From an uncultured Actinomycetes bacterium (GTDB lineage Bacteria; Actinomycetota; Actinomycetes; Nanopelagicales; Nanopelagicaceae), in the NCBI GenBank assembly GCA_903893085.1, contig CAITKS010000054.1, forward strand, positions 1-17,980: DNA of 17,980 nucleotides. The letters run 5' to 3'. Made by a program: the position numbers and the translations under genes. Below the pieces are notes generated by a model. It was not told the origin of the DNA, did no database searches, and worked only from the letters and a program-made list of their open reading frames with translations. Below, piece after piece: positions 6,929-14,714 of this stretch. Numbering within the stretch: the stretch's first letter is position 1; every line of letters starts with the position of its first letter.

Positions 6929-6944
6929 TTGTTAACGTATACAA
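6929..6944 (+). promoter_or_regulatory. Imperfect palindrome overlapping the -10 of the binding-protein promoter
   Basis: TTGTTAACGTATACAA agrees with its own reverse complement at 12 of 16 positions and is built from two adjacent 6-bp palindromes, GTTAAC (6931-6936) and GTATAC (6937-6942). The likely -10, TATACA, is at 6938-6943, 17 bases after a weak -35 (TTCTAA, 6915-6920). Palindromes with GT...AC half-sites are common GntR- or LacI-type operators, so a repressor here would block the promoter. No regulator gene is present nearby. Low certainty. Confidence 0.35.
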
Positions 6945-6984
6945 ATGAGAGTGTGCCCACAATCCTTAGGAAGGGATCAAAAAT

Positions 6985-8175
6985 ATGCGCGCAAAGCGTT
7001 TAGTAGTAGCTGCAGCATCTGCAGCAATCTTGGTATCAGGTCTTATTGTTGCAACAACACCTGCACAAGCAGCAATAAATTACTCAACATGCATAGACCT
7101 AAAGTCATGCGGTGGCATGGATGCACTAGTTAAAGCCGCACAAAAAGAGGGAACTCTCAATGTCATCACCCTCCCACGCACATGGGCTAACTACGGTGAA
7201 ATGATGGATACATTTAGCAAGGCATTTGGTATCAAAATCAATAATGACAATCCAGATGGATCATCTGCTTATGAAATCCAGACAATCAAAACTGCTCCTG
7301 CATCAAAGATTCCAGATCAGACAGACATTGGAATTACTTATGGGCAGCAAAACGAAAACCTTTTCGCTAACTACAAGCCAGCAACATGGAAAGACATTCC
7401 TGCTGAATACAAGCAGCCAGATGGTCGCTGGGTCGGAAGCTATGCAGGAGAAATTGCATTCCTTTATCCATCAGCACTTCCAACAGTTCCAACCTCAATT
7501 GCAGATCTAAAGAAACCAGCATTTAAAGGCGCATTTGCAATGGGTGATCCAACATCTGCGCAAGAAGCGTTAATGTCAGTGTTTGCAATCAACCAAGCAG
7601 CAGGTGGAACATTTGATGATGTATCGAAGGGCTTGAGCTTCATTAAGGAGCTAAAGACTCTGGGTAACTACGTCACTGTTGCGCCTTCAGCAACTACATT
7701 CGCAGCTGGTGCTTACAAAGTTGTTCTTACATGGGACTTCAACTGCCCAGGTATTGTTGCTAAGTACAAAGAAGCTGGGATTGACATGAAGTGTGCGATT
7801 CCTTCAGATGCAGCAATCATCGGAACACCTTATGTAACTGGTCTTCCAATTAAGGCTCCACATCCAGCAGCAGCTCGTTTATGGACTGAATTCCTTTACT
7901 CACAAGCTAAGGGAAAGATCTCTTCAAATCTAGGCTCAACAAAAGGCAAGACAGGTTCACAGATATTCAATTCACTCATGGGCGGACAGAATATTTGGAT
8001 CACCGGCGGAGCTCACCCAATCACTGAGCCTGCAATGATCAAGAAGCGTCTCAACGTTGCACCTCCAAGCGTTGTAATTCCTTCTTCAAAGAAGGGCAGT
8101 ACTCCAAATCCAGATCAGCAAGCTGCTGCAAAGACAGCAATCACTGCTGTCTGGCCAACAATCTCTTCTAACTAA
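6985..8175 (+). CDS. ABC transporter extracellular solute-binding protein, probably for an aminophosphonate
   Basis: This 396-residue protein is exported and captures the substrate for the permeases that follow. Its N-terminus (MRAKR, then a hydrophobic stretch, then ATTPAQA) is a classical Sec signal peptide with likely cleavage after Ala29; there is no lipobox cysteine. The mature part has the pattern of type 2 periplasmic-binding proteins of the Fe3+/polyamine/2-aminoethylphosphonate group (SBP_bac_6/8), including WADLK-like SIADLKKPAFKGAFAMGDPTS. Four cysteines (36, 42, 254, 270) could form two disulfides. A strong Shine-Dalgarno AGGAAGGGA (6968-6976) fixes the ATG. It has its own promoter region, so it can be expressed above the rest of the cassette. 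The phosphonate substrate rests on the two upstream enzymes; polyamine, iron or sugar-phosphate uptake is not excluded. Confidence 0.86.
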   Translation: MRAKRLVVAAASAAILVSGLIVATTPAQAAINYSTCIDLKSCGGMDALVKAAQKEGTLNVITLPRTWANYGEMMDTFSKAFGIKINNDNPDGSSAYEIQTIKTAPASKIPDQTDIGITYGQQNENLFANYKPATWKDIPAEYKQPDGRWVGSYAGEIAFLYPSALPTVPTSIADLKKPAFKGAFAMGDPTSAQEALMSVFAINQAAGGTFDDVSKGLSFIKELKTLGNYVTVAPSATTFAAGAYKVVLTWDFNCPGIVAKYKEAGIDMKCAIPSDAAIIGTPYVTGLPIKAPHPAAARLWTEFLYSQAKGKISSNLGSTKGKTGSQIFNSLMGGQNIWITGGAHPITEPAMIKKRLNVAPPSVVIPSSKKGSTPNPDQQAAAKTAITAVWPTISSN

Positions 8176-8208
8176 TTACTAAAATCGTTAGGGAGTAGTA
8201 GTAATTTA

Positions 8209-9093
8209 ATGGGAGTAGTGAAAGCACAACTTCGAGTTCGCTCGAGAGGTCTAGGAATAGACGTGCTTCCACTACTCCCATTTCTCTTTTTTACAGGGTT
8301 TTTTCTGTTGTGGCCGGTTGTAGCAGTAAGTTTAAAAAGCTTCAGAGGAAATGACAATGAGTGGACTCTTGCTAACTTTCGTCCAATTATTCATGGTGGT
8401 CCGTATTTTCATTCATTTATTGTGTCAATCAAGTTAGCACTCATCACTGCCTCAATTGGTTCTATCGTAGGCGCTTTCTTCGCCTTTGTAATAGTTACAT
8501 ATGTTCGTGGGCGTTTTAAAAATGTTCTTGATTCAATATCAGCAGTCTTTGCAAATTCTGGAGGGGTGCCTCTAGCCTTTATGTTTATAGCTGCCTTTGG
8601 AACTAACGGTTTAGCTACAAAATTCATACGATTGTTGGGTTATGACATTTATGCCGGAAACTTTACGATCTTCTCATTTACCGGTGTCGTATTGGTCTAC
8701 ACGTTTTTCCAAGCACCACTAATGATTTTAGTATTTCAGCCAGCGATTTCTGGAATGCGAAAAGAGTGGCGTGAAGCAAGCACTAATCTTGGAGCAAGCG
8801 CAATAACTTATTGGCGAAGAGTGGGAATACCAATTCTTCTTCCTCCGTTTATTGGCGCTTTCTTTCTGCTTTTCGCGGGTGGTTTTTCTGCCTACGCAAC
8901 AGCCAGAGCTCTTACAAATGGGACAGTTTCAATTGTTCCGATAGTTATTGGCGCTTTAGTCGACGGTAATACGCAAGCTAGCCAAACCAACCTTGGTGCT
9001 TCCTTAGCAGTAGGAATGATTGTTGTTGCGCTGGTCATCATGATTGGCTATGTATGGGCGCTGAAGCGCACTGCAAAGTGGCGACAATTATGA
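8209..9093 (+). CDS. ABC transporter permease, first subunit
   Basis: A 294-residue inner-membrane permease of the binding-protein-dependent (BPD_transp_1) type, with about six helices. The first runs from near residue 19 (VLPLLPFLFFTGFFLLWPVV). The cytoplasmic coupling loop that docks on the ATPase is at about 188-210 and reads REASTNLGASAITYWRRVGIP, a good EAA motif. It follows the binding protein by 33 bases and overlaps the second permease by four bases, so it is one half of a heterodimeric channel like PhnU/PhnV or PotB/PotC. A GGGAG at 8191-8195 lies somewhat far (13 bases) from the ATG; a second GGGAG immediately follows the ATG, and a GTG at 8218 is an alternative start. Function as a transporter is sure; the phosphonate substrate is inferred. 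Confidence 0.9.
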   Translation: MGVVKAQLRVRSRGLGIDVLPLLPFLFFTGFFLLWPVVAVSLKSFRGNDNEWTLANFRPIIHGGPYFHSFIVSIKLALITASIGSIVGAFFAFVIVTYVRGRFKNVLDSISAVFANSGGVPLAFMFIAAFGTNGLATKFIRLLGYDIYAGNFTIFSFTGVVLVYTFFQAPLMILVFQPAISGMRKEWREASTNLGASAITYWRRVGIPILLPPFIGAFFLLFAGGFSAYATARALTNGTVSIVPIVIGALVDGNTQASQTNLGASLAVGMIVVALVIMIGYVWALKRTAKWRQL

Positions 9094-9872
9094 GAATCTC
9101 ACCCTTACAAAAGTGGACCATTATTATCTTTGCTTCCTTCTTAGGATTTATGCTTTTTATACTTCCCATCATCGCTTCGTCTATTTACAGTTTTCAAAAA
9201 CCTGGTGGCAAGGGATATTCCTTCATCAGTTATACCTGGCTCTTACATCAAGATGGATTCTTCTCCAGCATGGGAACCTCATTAAAGCTGGCCGTACTTG
9301 CTGGAATTCTCAATATTTCTTTGATGGTTCCAACGATGGTCTACCTCAATCTCAAGGGGCAGAAGTTCAAACCATTAGTTGATTTCATTTGCATTCTTCC
9401 ACTTGTGATACCCGTTGTTTCTCTAGCTATTGGTGCTCAAAATGCGATGCCATCACTTCTCCAAAACAGCCAATACGAACTCGTCTTCTTCTTTGTCATT
9501 ATTGGCCTGCCGTTCACGTTTCGCACACTTGATACATCCCTTCAGACAATTTCTTTAAAAACCCTGGTTGAAGCATCAAGAAGTTTAGGAGCATCTTGGA
9601 CTCGTACAATTATTCGCGTAATCGTTCCGGCTATTCGAGGGGGCATAACCGGAGCACTGTTTTTAACTTTTGCCTTATCAATCGGCGAGTACACGATTAC
9701 CTCTCTCTTGCACTGGGAGACATTTCCAACATGGACTGTTGTCGCATCACAACAGAATATTCTGGGTGCTATTGCACTCTCTGTCTTTAGTTTTGTTGGC
9801 GCAATTGCGCTCCTATCAATAATTGCGCTCTTCTCTAAGAAGGGTGTTCGACAAGCAGAGGCGGAGAAATGA
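9090..9872 (+). CDS. ABC transporter permease, second subunit
   Basis: A 260-residue BPD_transp_1 permease with about six helices, starting MRISPLQKWTIIIFASFLGF. The EAA coupling loop is at about 159-182 (LVEASRSLGASWTRTIIRV), followed by a typical ALSIGEYT segment seen in the PotC/PhnV-like group. I place the start at ATG 9090, which overlaps the stop of the first permease as ATGA; an upstream in-frame ATG at 9054 would add a charged stretch copied from the other reading frame. The gene ends in another ATGA overlap with the ATPase gene, so the subunits should be made in step. Together with the neighbours it completes a one-SBP, two-permease, one-ATPase importer. Confidence 0.9.
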   Translation: MRISPLQKWTIIIFASFLGFMLFILPIIASSIYSFQKPGGKGYSFISYTWLLHQDGFFSSMGTSLKLAVLAGILNISLMVPTMVYLNLKGQKFKPLVDFICILPLVIPVVSLAIGAQNAMPSLLQNSQYELVFFFVIIGLPFTFRTLDTSLQTISLKTLVEASRSLGASWTRTIIRVIVPAIRGGITGALFLTFALSIGEYTITSLLHWETFPTWTVVASQQNILGAIALSVFSFVGAIALLSIIALFSKKGVRQAEAEK

Positions 9873-10924
9873 GTAAAAAGGATCGAGTGAGCAGCACTCT
9901 TGAACTGCGAGAAGTCAGCCGGCATTTTGGGCCAGTAAAAGCGTTAGACGGCCTTGATCTTGTAGTGGCACCGGGGGAACTTGTCGCGCTCTTGGGGCCA
10001 TCAGGATGTGGAAAAACAACCGCTCTTCGCATTGTCGCGGGGCTAGAAGTAGCAACTTCAGGTGATTTACTCGTGAATGGAGAGAGATACAACGGGGTCG
10101 CTGCCAACGCTCGCGATATGGGCATGGTTTTTCAATCGTACTCACTATTTCCGAACCTAAGCGTTTCGGAGAATATTGAATACGGTCTTAGGGCTCGCAA
10201 GATTGGCTCTGCACAACGAGCCAAGCGCGTCGCGCAAATGCTAGAACTTGTTGCCTTGGAAAGTAAGGCGAATGCATTTCCACACCAACTTTCTGGTGGT
10301 CAACAGCAGCGGGTAGCGCTCGCCCGCGCATTAGCTATCGAACCTCGGGTGCTCCTTCTGGATGAGCCACTCTCTGCGCTAGATGCACAAGTACGTGGTC
10401 AGATTCGTGAGGAGATTCGTCGGATTCAACTTGAACTTGGAATCACAACTCTCTTTGTTACTCATGACCAAGAAGAAGCAATGACTATTGCCGATCGTGT
10501 AGGTGTCATGAGTCACGGAAAGCTGGAGCAAATCGATACTCCTGACGTTCTCTATAACCACCCAGCAACCAATTTCGTCGCTGGCTTTGTTGGGACCATG
10601 AATAGAATCCCTGCACAGATCGCAGACGGTATGGTAGAAATCTTTGGTAGCAAGGTTGTTGCACTCAAGCGCGGCAACGAATCCGGACAGGTCATTGCTC
10701 TCATTCGCCCAGAATCGATTTCTGTCATCGCGAATTCTGCGCAACCAAACGCAAAAGTTTTGACTCGTTCATTTATGGGCGCATCTTCAAATATCATCTG
10801 CCAGATAGGGGACGGAACAATTGTCCAATCACTCATGACAAGCGCATCAACCGGAGACCTACACCCAGGCTCATCCGTTCAACTCTGCGTTCTAAGTTCT
10901 GAGGTGCTTGTCGCTAATGTCTAG
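9869..10924 (+). CDS. ABC transporter ATP-binding protein (PotA/FbpC/PhnT-like)
   Basis: This 351-residue ATPase powers the importer. Every nucleotide-binding motif is present: Walker A GPSGCGKTT (43-51), Q-loop in MVFQSYSLFPNLSV, ABC signature LSGGQQQR (141-148), Walker B VLLLDEP (161-167) with the D-loop SALD, and the switch histidine His199 in TLFVTHDQEEAM. After about residue 235 comes a TOBE-type regulatory domain containing IALIRPESISV, usual for importers of the MalK/PotA/FbpC class, where it can mediate substrate or transporter-level control. The start overlaps the permease stop (ATGA), and the end overlaps the metallophosphoesterase start by eight bases. The family is certain; the substrate is not encoded in the ATPase. 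Confidence 0.93.
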   Translation: MSKKDRVSSTLELREVSRHFGPVKALDGLDLVVAPGELVALLGPSGCGKTTALRIVAGLEVATSGDLLVNGERYNGVAANARDMGMVFQSYSLFPNLSVSENIEYGLRARKIGSAQRAKRVAQMLELVALESKANAFPHQLSGGQQQRVALARALAIEPRVLLLDEPLSALDAQVRGQIREEIRRIQLELGITTLFVTHDQEEAMTIADRVGVMSHGKLEQIDTPDVLYNHPATNFVAGFVGTMNRIPAQIADGMVEIFGSKVVALKRGNESGQVIALIRPESISVIANSAQPNAKVLTRSFMGASSNIICQIGDGTIVQSLMTSASTGDLHPGSSVQLCVLSSEVLVANV

Positions 10925-12500
10925 TACATCGAAAAACCGAATCATTCGTTCTAAGGCCTCACCAGAATCAAATTGGCGAGAATTGCTACACGATAAAGGC
11001 GAACCAGTCATTGGCGATGAACCGCTAGATGTTCAGGTAATTGCAACCTTTATTCATCTAAGCGATATTCACATTTGTGATGCGGCTTCACCCGCGCGAC
11101 TGGAGTTTTTGGACCGAATTGCCGATCCCGATAACCCAATCTCACAACTAGTGCCATACATAGGTACTTACCGTGCACAAGAATTTTTGACGACCCAGGT
11201 ACTTGAAGCGATGGTGGTAGCGGCAAACGAGATTAAAGCCGCACCTTTAACAGGTGCACCGATTGATGCCGTTGTAATCACAGGTGATGTCACAGATAAC
11301 GCGCAAAGCAATGAACTTGATTGGTACAAGCAAATTCTAGATGGCGGGTTAGTTGATCCCAAAAGTGGTGACAAATTAGTTTCAGAGGCATCGCACTCTT
11401 CGAATCCAAATTATTACGACAACCATTACTACCATCCGGACGGTCCGCCTACCGGAATGCCGGCAGATCGCCCACATGTATTACATGACTTTCCACATTT
11501 CAAAGGTGTGCTCAAAGCATCTGAACGCCAATTCACAGCTAAAGGCTTAACACATAAATGGTTTGCTGTTCATGGAAACCACGATGCGCTATTGCAGGGA
11601 ACTGCTGCACCTACTCCTGAATTAGACCTGCTTGCACAAGGTCCAGCAAAGCTATCTGCACTTAAAGATATGGCAGATTTAGCAGATCTTTTTACTGGTT
11701 TTGGTGAAGAAGGTCCTGCGGTCTATCCAGGGTTGGACCACATGGAGACACTCGAGGTAACTGCAGATCTTCGCCGCGCATTGGTAAAGATGCAGGATTG
11801 GGTCAATGTTCATACAAACTGTGGGCACGACCATGGATTGGATGCTGAACAACCAGAAACTTCGTATTGGTATCGAAATATTGGTAGCGACGTTCGACTC
11901 ATTGCGTTGGATACAGTTAACCGCTTCGGCGGCTGGCAAGGATGCATTCACCGCGAACAATTTGAGTGGCTCACCCACATTCTTAATGAATCAAAAAATA
12001 AGTACGTTGTTTTAACTTCTCATCACCCTTTAGAAAATCTTTTTAATAGTTATGTGCCGAAAGAGGAAAGCGCGCCCGCTCTAGAAGAAGAAGTTCGCAG
12101 GCTTCTTTCGCAACACCCTAATGTTATTTTGTGGTTCTCGGGACACGTACATGATCACAAAATCACACAAAGTCGAACCAGTGACGGGTCTCATGCATTT
12201 TGGGAGATCCGCACTGGTTCGCATATTGATTGGCCACAACAATCACGCGTCATCGAAATAGTTAAATCTAACAATGGCAAAATTGCTATCGGTACTGTGA
12301 TCTTTGATCATGCAGGCCCACTTACATTTACCGGCACATCTGATGAATTGGCAGATCCAGTGGCGCTGGCTGGACTTTCTCGGTTACTGGCAGCCAATGA
12401 TTGGCAGCGCCAAAACGGGGGGCCATTCGCTCTTGAGTTAATGGAAGGTCAACCAGAGGATCGAAATATCTGGCTCTGGGCCAACGATCCGTTAAAATAG
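10917..12500 (+). CDS. Metallophosphoesterase with long inserts (PPA1498/TIGR03767-like)
   Basis: A 527-residue calcineurin-like phosphoesterase whose five metal-binding blocks are all visible but widely spaced: LSDIH (Asp50, His52), GDVTDN (Asp124, Asn128), GNHD (Asn221, His222), SHHP (His369) and GHVH (His410, His412). Long inserts, for example the Asn/Tyr/His-rich stretch at about 150-200, separate them, as in the actinobacterial PPA1498 family. Members of that family often have a Tat signal; none is seen here, since the N-terminus is charged and polar, so the enzyme is probably cytosolic. ATG 10917 overlaps the ATPase gene and follows GAGG at 10901-10904; a TTG at 10908 is an alternative. 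Its place as the last gene of the cassette suggests a role in freeing phosphate or phosphonate from an imported ester. The precise substrate is unknown. Confidence 0.85.
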   Translation: MSSTSKNRIIRSKASPESNWRELLHDKGEPVIGDEPLDVQVIATFIHLSDIHICDAASPARLEFLDRIADPDNPISQLVPYIGTYRAQEFLTTQVLEAMVVAANEIKAAPLTGAPIDAVVITGDVTDNAQSNELDWYKQILDGGLVDPKSGDKLVSEASHSSNPNYYDNHYYHPDGPPTGMPADRPHVLHDFPHFKGVLKASERQFTAKGLTHKWFAVHGNHDALLQGTAAPTPELDLLAQGPAKLSALKDMADLADLFTGFGEEGPAVYPGLDHMETLEVTADLRRALVKMQDWVNVHTNCGHDHGLDAEQPETSYWYRNIGSDVRLIALDTVNRFGGWQGCIHREQFEWLTHILNESKNKYVVLTSHHPLENLFNSYVPKEESAPALEEEVRRLLSQHPNVILWFSGHVHDHKITQSRTSDGSHAFWEIRTGSHIDWPQQSRVIEIVKSNNGKIAIGTVIFDHAGPLTFTGTSDELADPVALAGLSRLLAANDWQRQNGGPFALELMEGQPEDRNIWLWANDPLK

Positions 12501-12513
12501 CACCCAACTCGTA

Positions 12514-12519
12514 TAGGCT
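12514..12519 (+). promoter_or_regulatory. Predicted -10 element of a leaderless promoter for dcd
   Basis: TAGGCT is followed by CACGCC and the GTG start at 12526. The hexamer fits TANNNT, and the six-base gap makes a leaderless mRNA likely; there is no Shine-Dalgarno sequence. The promoter lies in the 25-base gap after the metallophosphoesterase gene, so dcd need not depend on the phosphonate operon. Confidence 0.5.
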
Positions 12520-12525
12520 CACGCC

Positions 12526-13104
12526 GTGCTTCTAAGTGACCGCGATATCCGCTCCGAAATTACCGCAGGCCGCGTTGCCGTTGAGCCATTTGAAGAGGCG
12601 ATGATCCAACCTTCATCGGTTGATGTCCGCCTTGATAAATTTTTCCGCGTCTTTGAAAACCACAAATATTCAGTAATCGATCCATCGATCGAACAATCAG
12701 AGCTAACCCGCGAAGTCGTCGCCGAAGATGGCGAAGCATTTATCTTGCACCCAGGCGAATTCGTTTTGGCCAGCACTTACGAAATCATCACTTTGCCAGA
12801 TGACATTGCCGGTCGCCTCGAAGGAAAATCTTCACTTGGACGCCTTGGACTTCTTACACACTCAACTGCCGGATTTATCGATCCTGGTTTTTCAGGGCAC
12901 ATCACTTTAGAACTTTCCAACGTTGCTAACTTGCCCGTTAAATTATTTCCAGGAATGAAGATCGGTCAACTTTGCTTGATCAAGCTTTCCTCCCCTGCTG
13001 AGCATCCATACGGCAGCGCGAAATATGGCTCTAGGTATCAGGGCCAACGTGGACCAACCGCTAGCCGCTCCTTCTTGAACTTTCACCAGAGTAAGATCAA
13101 GTAA
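12526..13104 (+). CDS. dcd: dCTP deaminase, probably the dUMP-forming (bifunctional) type
   Basis: Dcd makes deoxyuridine nucleotides for dTTP synthesis. The 192-residue product starts [16 protein letters not shown] and keeps the family core: [10 protein letters not shown] (28-37), [23 protein letters not shown] around 100-122 and [13 protein letters not shown] with the expected catalytic Glu129, ending in [12 protein letters not shown]. The sequence is very close to the mycobacterial enzyme, which converts dCTP directly to dUMP by combining deaminase and dUTPase steps, so the same activity is likely here. I chose the GTG start because it gives the canonical N-terminus and sits six bases after a TAGGCT hexamer. 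The bifunctional reading is inference from similarity; the Dcd family call is secure. Confidence 0.95.
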   Translation: MLLSDRDIRSEITAGRVAVEPFEEAMIQPSSVDVRLDKFFRVFENHKYSVIDPSIEQSELTREVVAEDGEAFILHPGEFVLASTYEIITLPDDIAGRLEGKSSLGRLGLLTHSTAGFIDPGFSGHITLELSNVANLPVKLFPGMKIGQLCLIKLSSPAEHPYGSAKYGSRYQGQRGPTASRSFLNFHQSKIK

Positions 13105-13147
13105 CCAGCAAGGGAATACAACCTTTGCTTAAGGGGTTGAAATAATT

Positions 13148-13699
13148 ATGGAAATCATAATCGCGCTCGCCGTAGTCGGCTTAGCAGTTCTTTTCTTCAT
13201 CGCTCAATACAACCGGTTGATCCGCTTAAATATCAGCGTCGATGAATCATTTGCACAGATCGAAGTACAACTAAAGCGCCGTTCTGACCTGATCCCTAAT
13301 TTGGTCGAAACCGTTAAAGGTTATGCCAAGCACGAACAAGGCACATTTGATGCTGTTGTAACTGCTCGCGCCAAAGCAACAACTGCATCAACCGTTGCAG
13401 ATGTCGCAGCCGCTGATGGCATGTTGACACAAGCACTTCGTGGGTTGCTGGCAGTTGCCGAGGCGTACCCAGATCTAAAGGCATCTTCAAACTTTCTTTC
13501 ATTGCAAGAAGAACTTTCAACAACAGAGAACAAGGTTGCATTTGCGCGTCAGTTCTATAACGACAATGTACGCAATCTAAATACTGCGGTAAAAACCATC
13601 CCCACCAGCTTCTTTGCAGGCTTTGCCAAAGTCACCGAACGCGAATTTTATGAAGTTGAAGATCCACAATCACGAAATGCGCCAAAGGTAACTTTCTAA
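13148..13699 (+). CDS. lemA: LemA family membrane-anchored protein
   Basis: A 183-residue LemA protein. It has one N-terminal membrane helix at about residues 2-21 and then the family's helical bundle, with the characteristic NRLIRLNISVDESFAQIEVQLKRRSDLIPNLVETVKGYAKHE block at about 25-66 and a second block with ENKVAFARQFYNDNVRNLN near 125-143. The N-terminus should be outside and the helical domain on one face of the membrane. The biochemical role of LemA is not well defined, but lemA is very often next to htpX, as here, which points to membrane-protein quality control. AAGGGG at 13131-13136 is a rather distant Shine-Dalgarno sequence (11 bases). HtpX follows six bases after the stop. Confidence 0.93.
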   Translation: MEIIIALAVVGLAVLFFIAQYNRLIRLNISVDESFAQIEVQLKRRSDLIPNLVETVKGYAKHEQGTFDAVVTARAKATTASTVADVAAADGMLTQALRGLLAVAEAYPDLKASSNFLSLQEELSTTENKVAFARQFYNDNVRNLNTAVKTIPTSFFAGFAKVTEREFYEVEDPQSRNAPKVTF

Positions 13700-13705
13700 C
13701 ACCTA

Positions 13706-14617
13706 ATGGCAACGCACGATTTTCGCGCACAACAGAGTGCAAATAAAGGTAAGACCTATTTTCTGCTTGCCTCGATGGGTTTACTAACCGGACTTGTTGC
13801 ATACGCAGCCCTTACCTACTTTGGCGCTGGCACATCAACGTTTATGGTGCCACTGGCTGTCGGCATTTCACTAATTGGTGTTTGGGGTTCGTATTACGGT
13901 TCTGACAAATTAGTCATCACAATGACTGGCGCCAAAGTAATTCAACGCGAAGACAACCCCGAACTCTTTAATGTTATTGAAGAAGTGGTTATTGCAAGTG
14001 GGCTGCCAATGCCGAAAGTTGCCATTGTCGTAGATAGCGCACCCAACGCTTTTGCCACAGGTCGCGATCCTGATCATGCGCTAATTGCTTTTACAACTCG
14101 TATCTTAGAAATTATGGATCGCGATGAACTGCAAGGGGTAATCGCTCACGAAATGTCACACGTTGCTAACCGTGACACTTTAGTTTCAGCCGTTGCTGCA
14201 ACAACGGCCGGAGCTATTGCAATATTGAGCGATTTCCTTATGCGAATGATGTGGTTCGGCGGCGGACGTCGCGACCGTGACAGCAACGCAAATCCAATTA
14301 TGTTGATCGTCTCACTTTTTGTTTTGATCTTGGCGCCGATTGCCGCAAGGCTACTTAAGAGCGCAATTTCACGTCGTCGTGAATCACTTGCTGATGCAAC
14401 AGCCGTTTCATTTACCCGCAATCCTGCAGGCTTACGCAAAGCGTTGGAAGTATTGGCCGCTGATTCAACGGTTGTTCATCAGAAATCAAATGCGGTTGCC
14501 CATATCTGGATTGAATCACCACTTGATGGAAAAGCGGTTTCAAAGATGTTTTCTACTCATCCTCCGATTCAAGAGCGCATTGCGACCTTACGCGCCATGG
14601 AGTCCTTAGGAAATTAA
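13706..14617 (+). CDS. htpX: HtpX-like M48 membrane zinc metalloprotease
   Basis: HtpX degrades damaged or misfolded membrane proteins. The 303-residue product has two N-terminal helices (about 18-38 and 45-62), then the catalytic HEMSH motif (His148, Glu149, His152) within DELQGVIAHEMSHVANRDT, and the third zinc ligand Glu226 in SRRRESLADATAV. Two further hydrophobic segments lie at about 160-182 and 197-214, separated by the basic loop GGGRRDRDSN. The C-terminal STHPPIQERIATLR block is typical of the family. The active site should face the cytoplasm. It lies six bases after lemA with no Shine-Dalgarno sequence, so it probably depends on translation of lemA or reinitiation. A separate lemA-htpX unit is a common arrangement. 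Confidence 0.95.
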   Translation: MATHDFRAQQSANKGKTYFLLASMGLLTGLVAYAALTYFGAGTSTFMVPLAVGISLIGVWGSYYGSDKLVITMTGAKVIQREDNPELFNVIEEVVIASGLPMPKVAIVVDSAPNAFATGRDPDHALIAFTTRILEIMDRDELQGVIAHEMSHVANRDTLVSAVAATTAGAIAILSDFLMRMMWFGGGRRDRDSNANPIMLIVSLFVLILAPIAARLLKSAISRRRESLADATAVSFTRNPAGLRKALEVLAADSTVVHQKSNAVAHIWIESPLDGKAVSKMFSTHPPIQERIATLRAMESLGN

Positions 14618-14677
14618 GAATTAACCTGAAATTAGTTATTAGATTCTTGAAACTCGAAGAACGAAACGATATGTTTT

Positions 14678-14694
14678 TGCCAGCCAAATTGGCA
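14678..14694. repeat. Small inverted repeat upstream of the three-helix membrane protein
   Basis: TGCCA and TGGCA flank seven bases, and a tighter odd palindrome GCCAAATTGGC occupies 14683-14693. With arms of five bases around one central base it is better suited to a protein-binding site than to an RNA hairpin. It lies 20 bases before the ATG at 14715. The rest of the 97-base gap 14618-14714 shows no clear promoter apart from a TAGGCA hexamer at 14704-14709. Confidence 0.3.
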
Positions 14695-14714
14695 CTTCCC
14701 AGATAGGCAGAACA

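Noticed and set aside
9542..9925. Minus-strand open frame of 127 codons across the second permease and ATPase start
   Set aside because: It is antisense to two genes with intact motifs, and its product has no recognisable domain.
14618..14677. Possible terminator after htpX (TTCTT...AAGAA near 14644-14661)
   Set aside because: The arms are five bases with poor internal pairing and no T run, so a real hairpin is doubtful.
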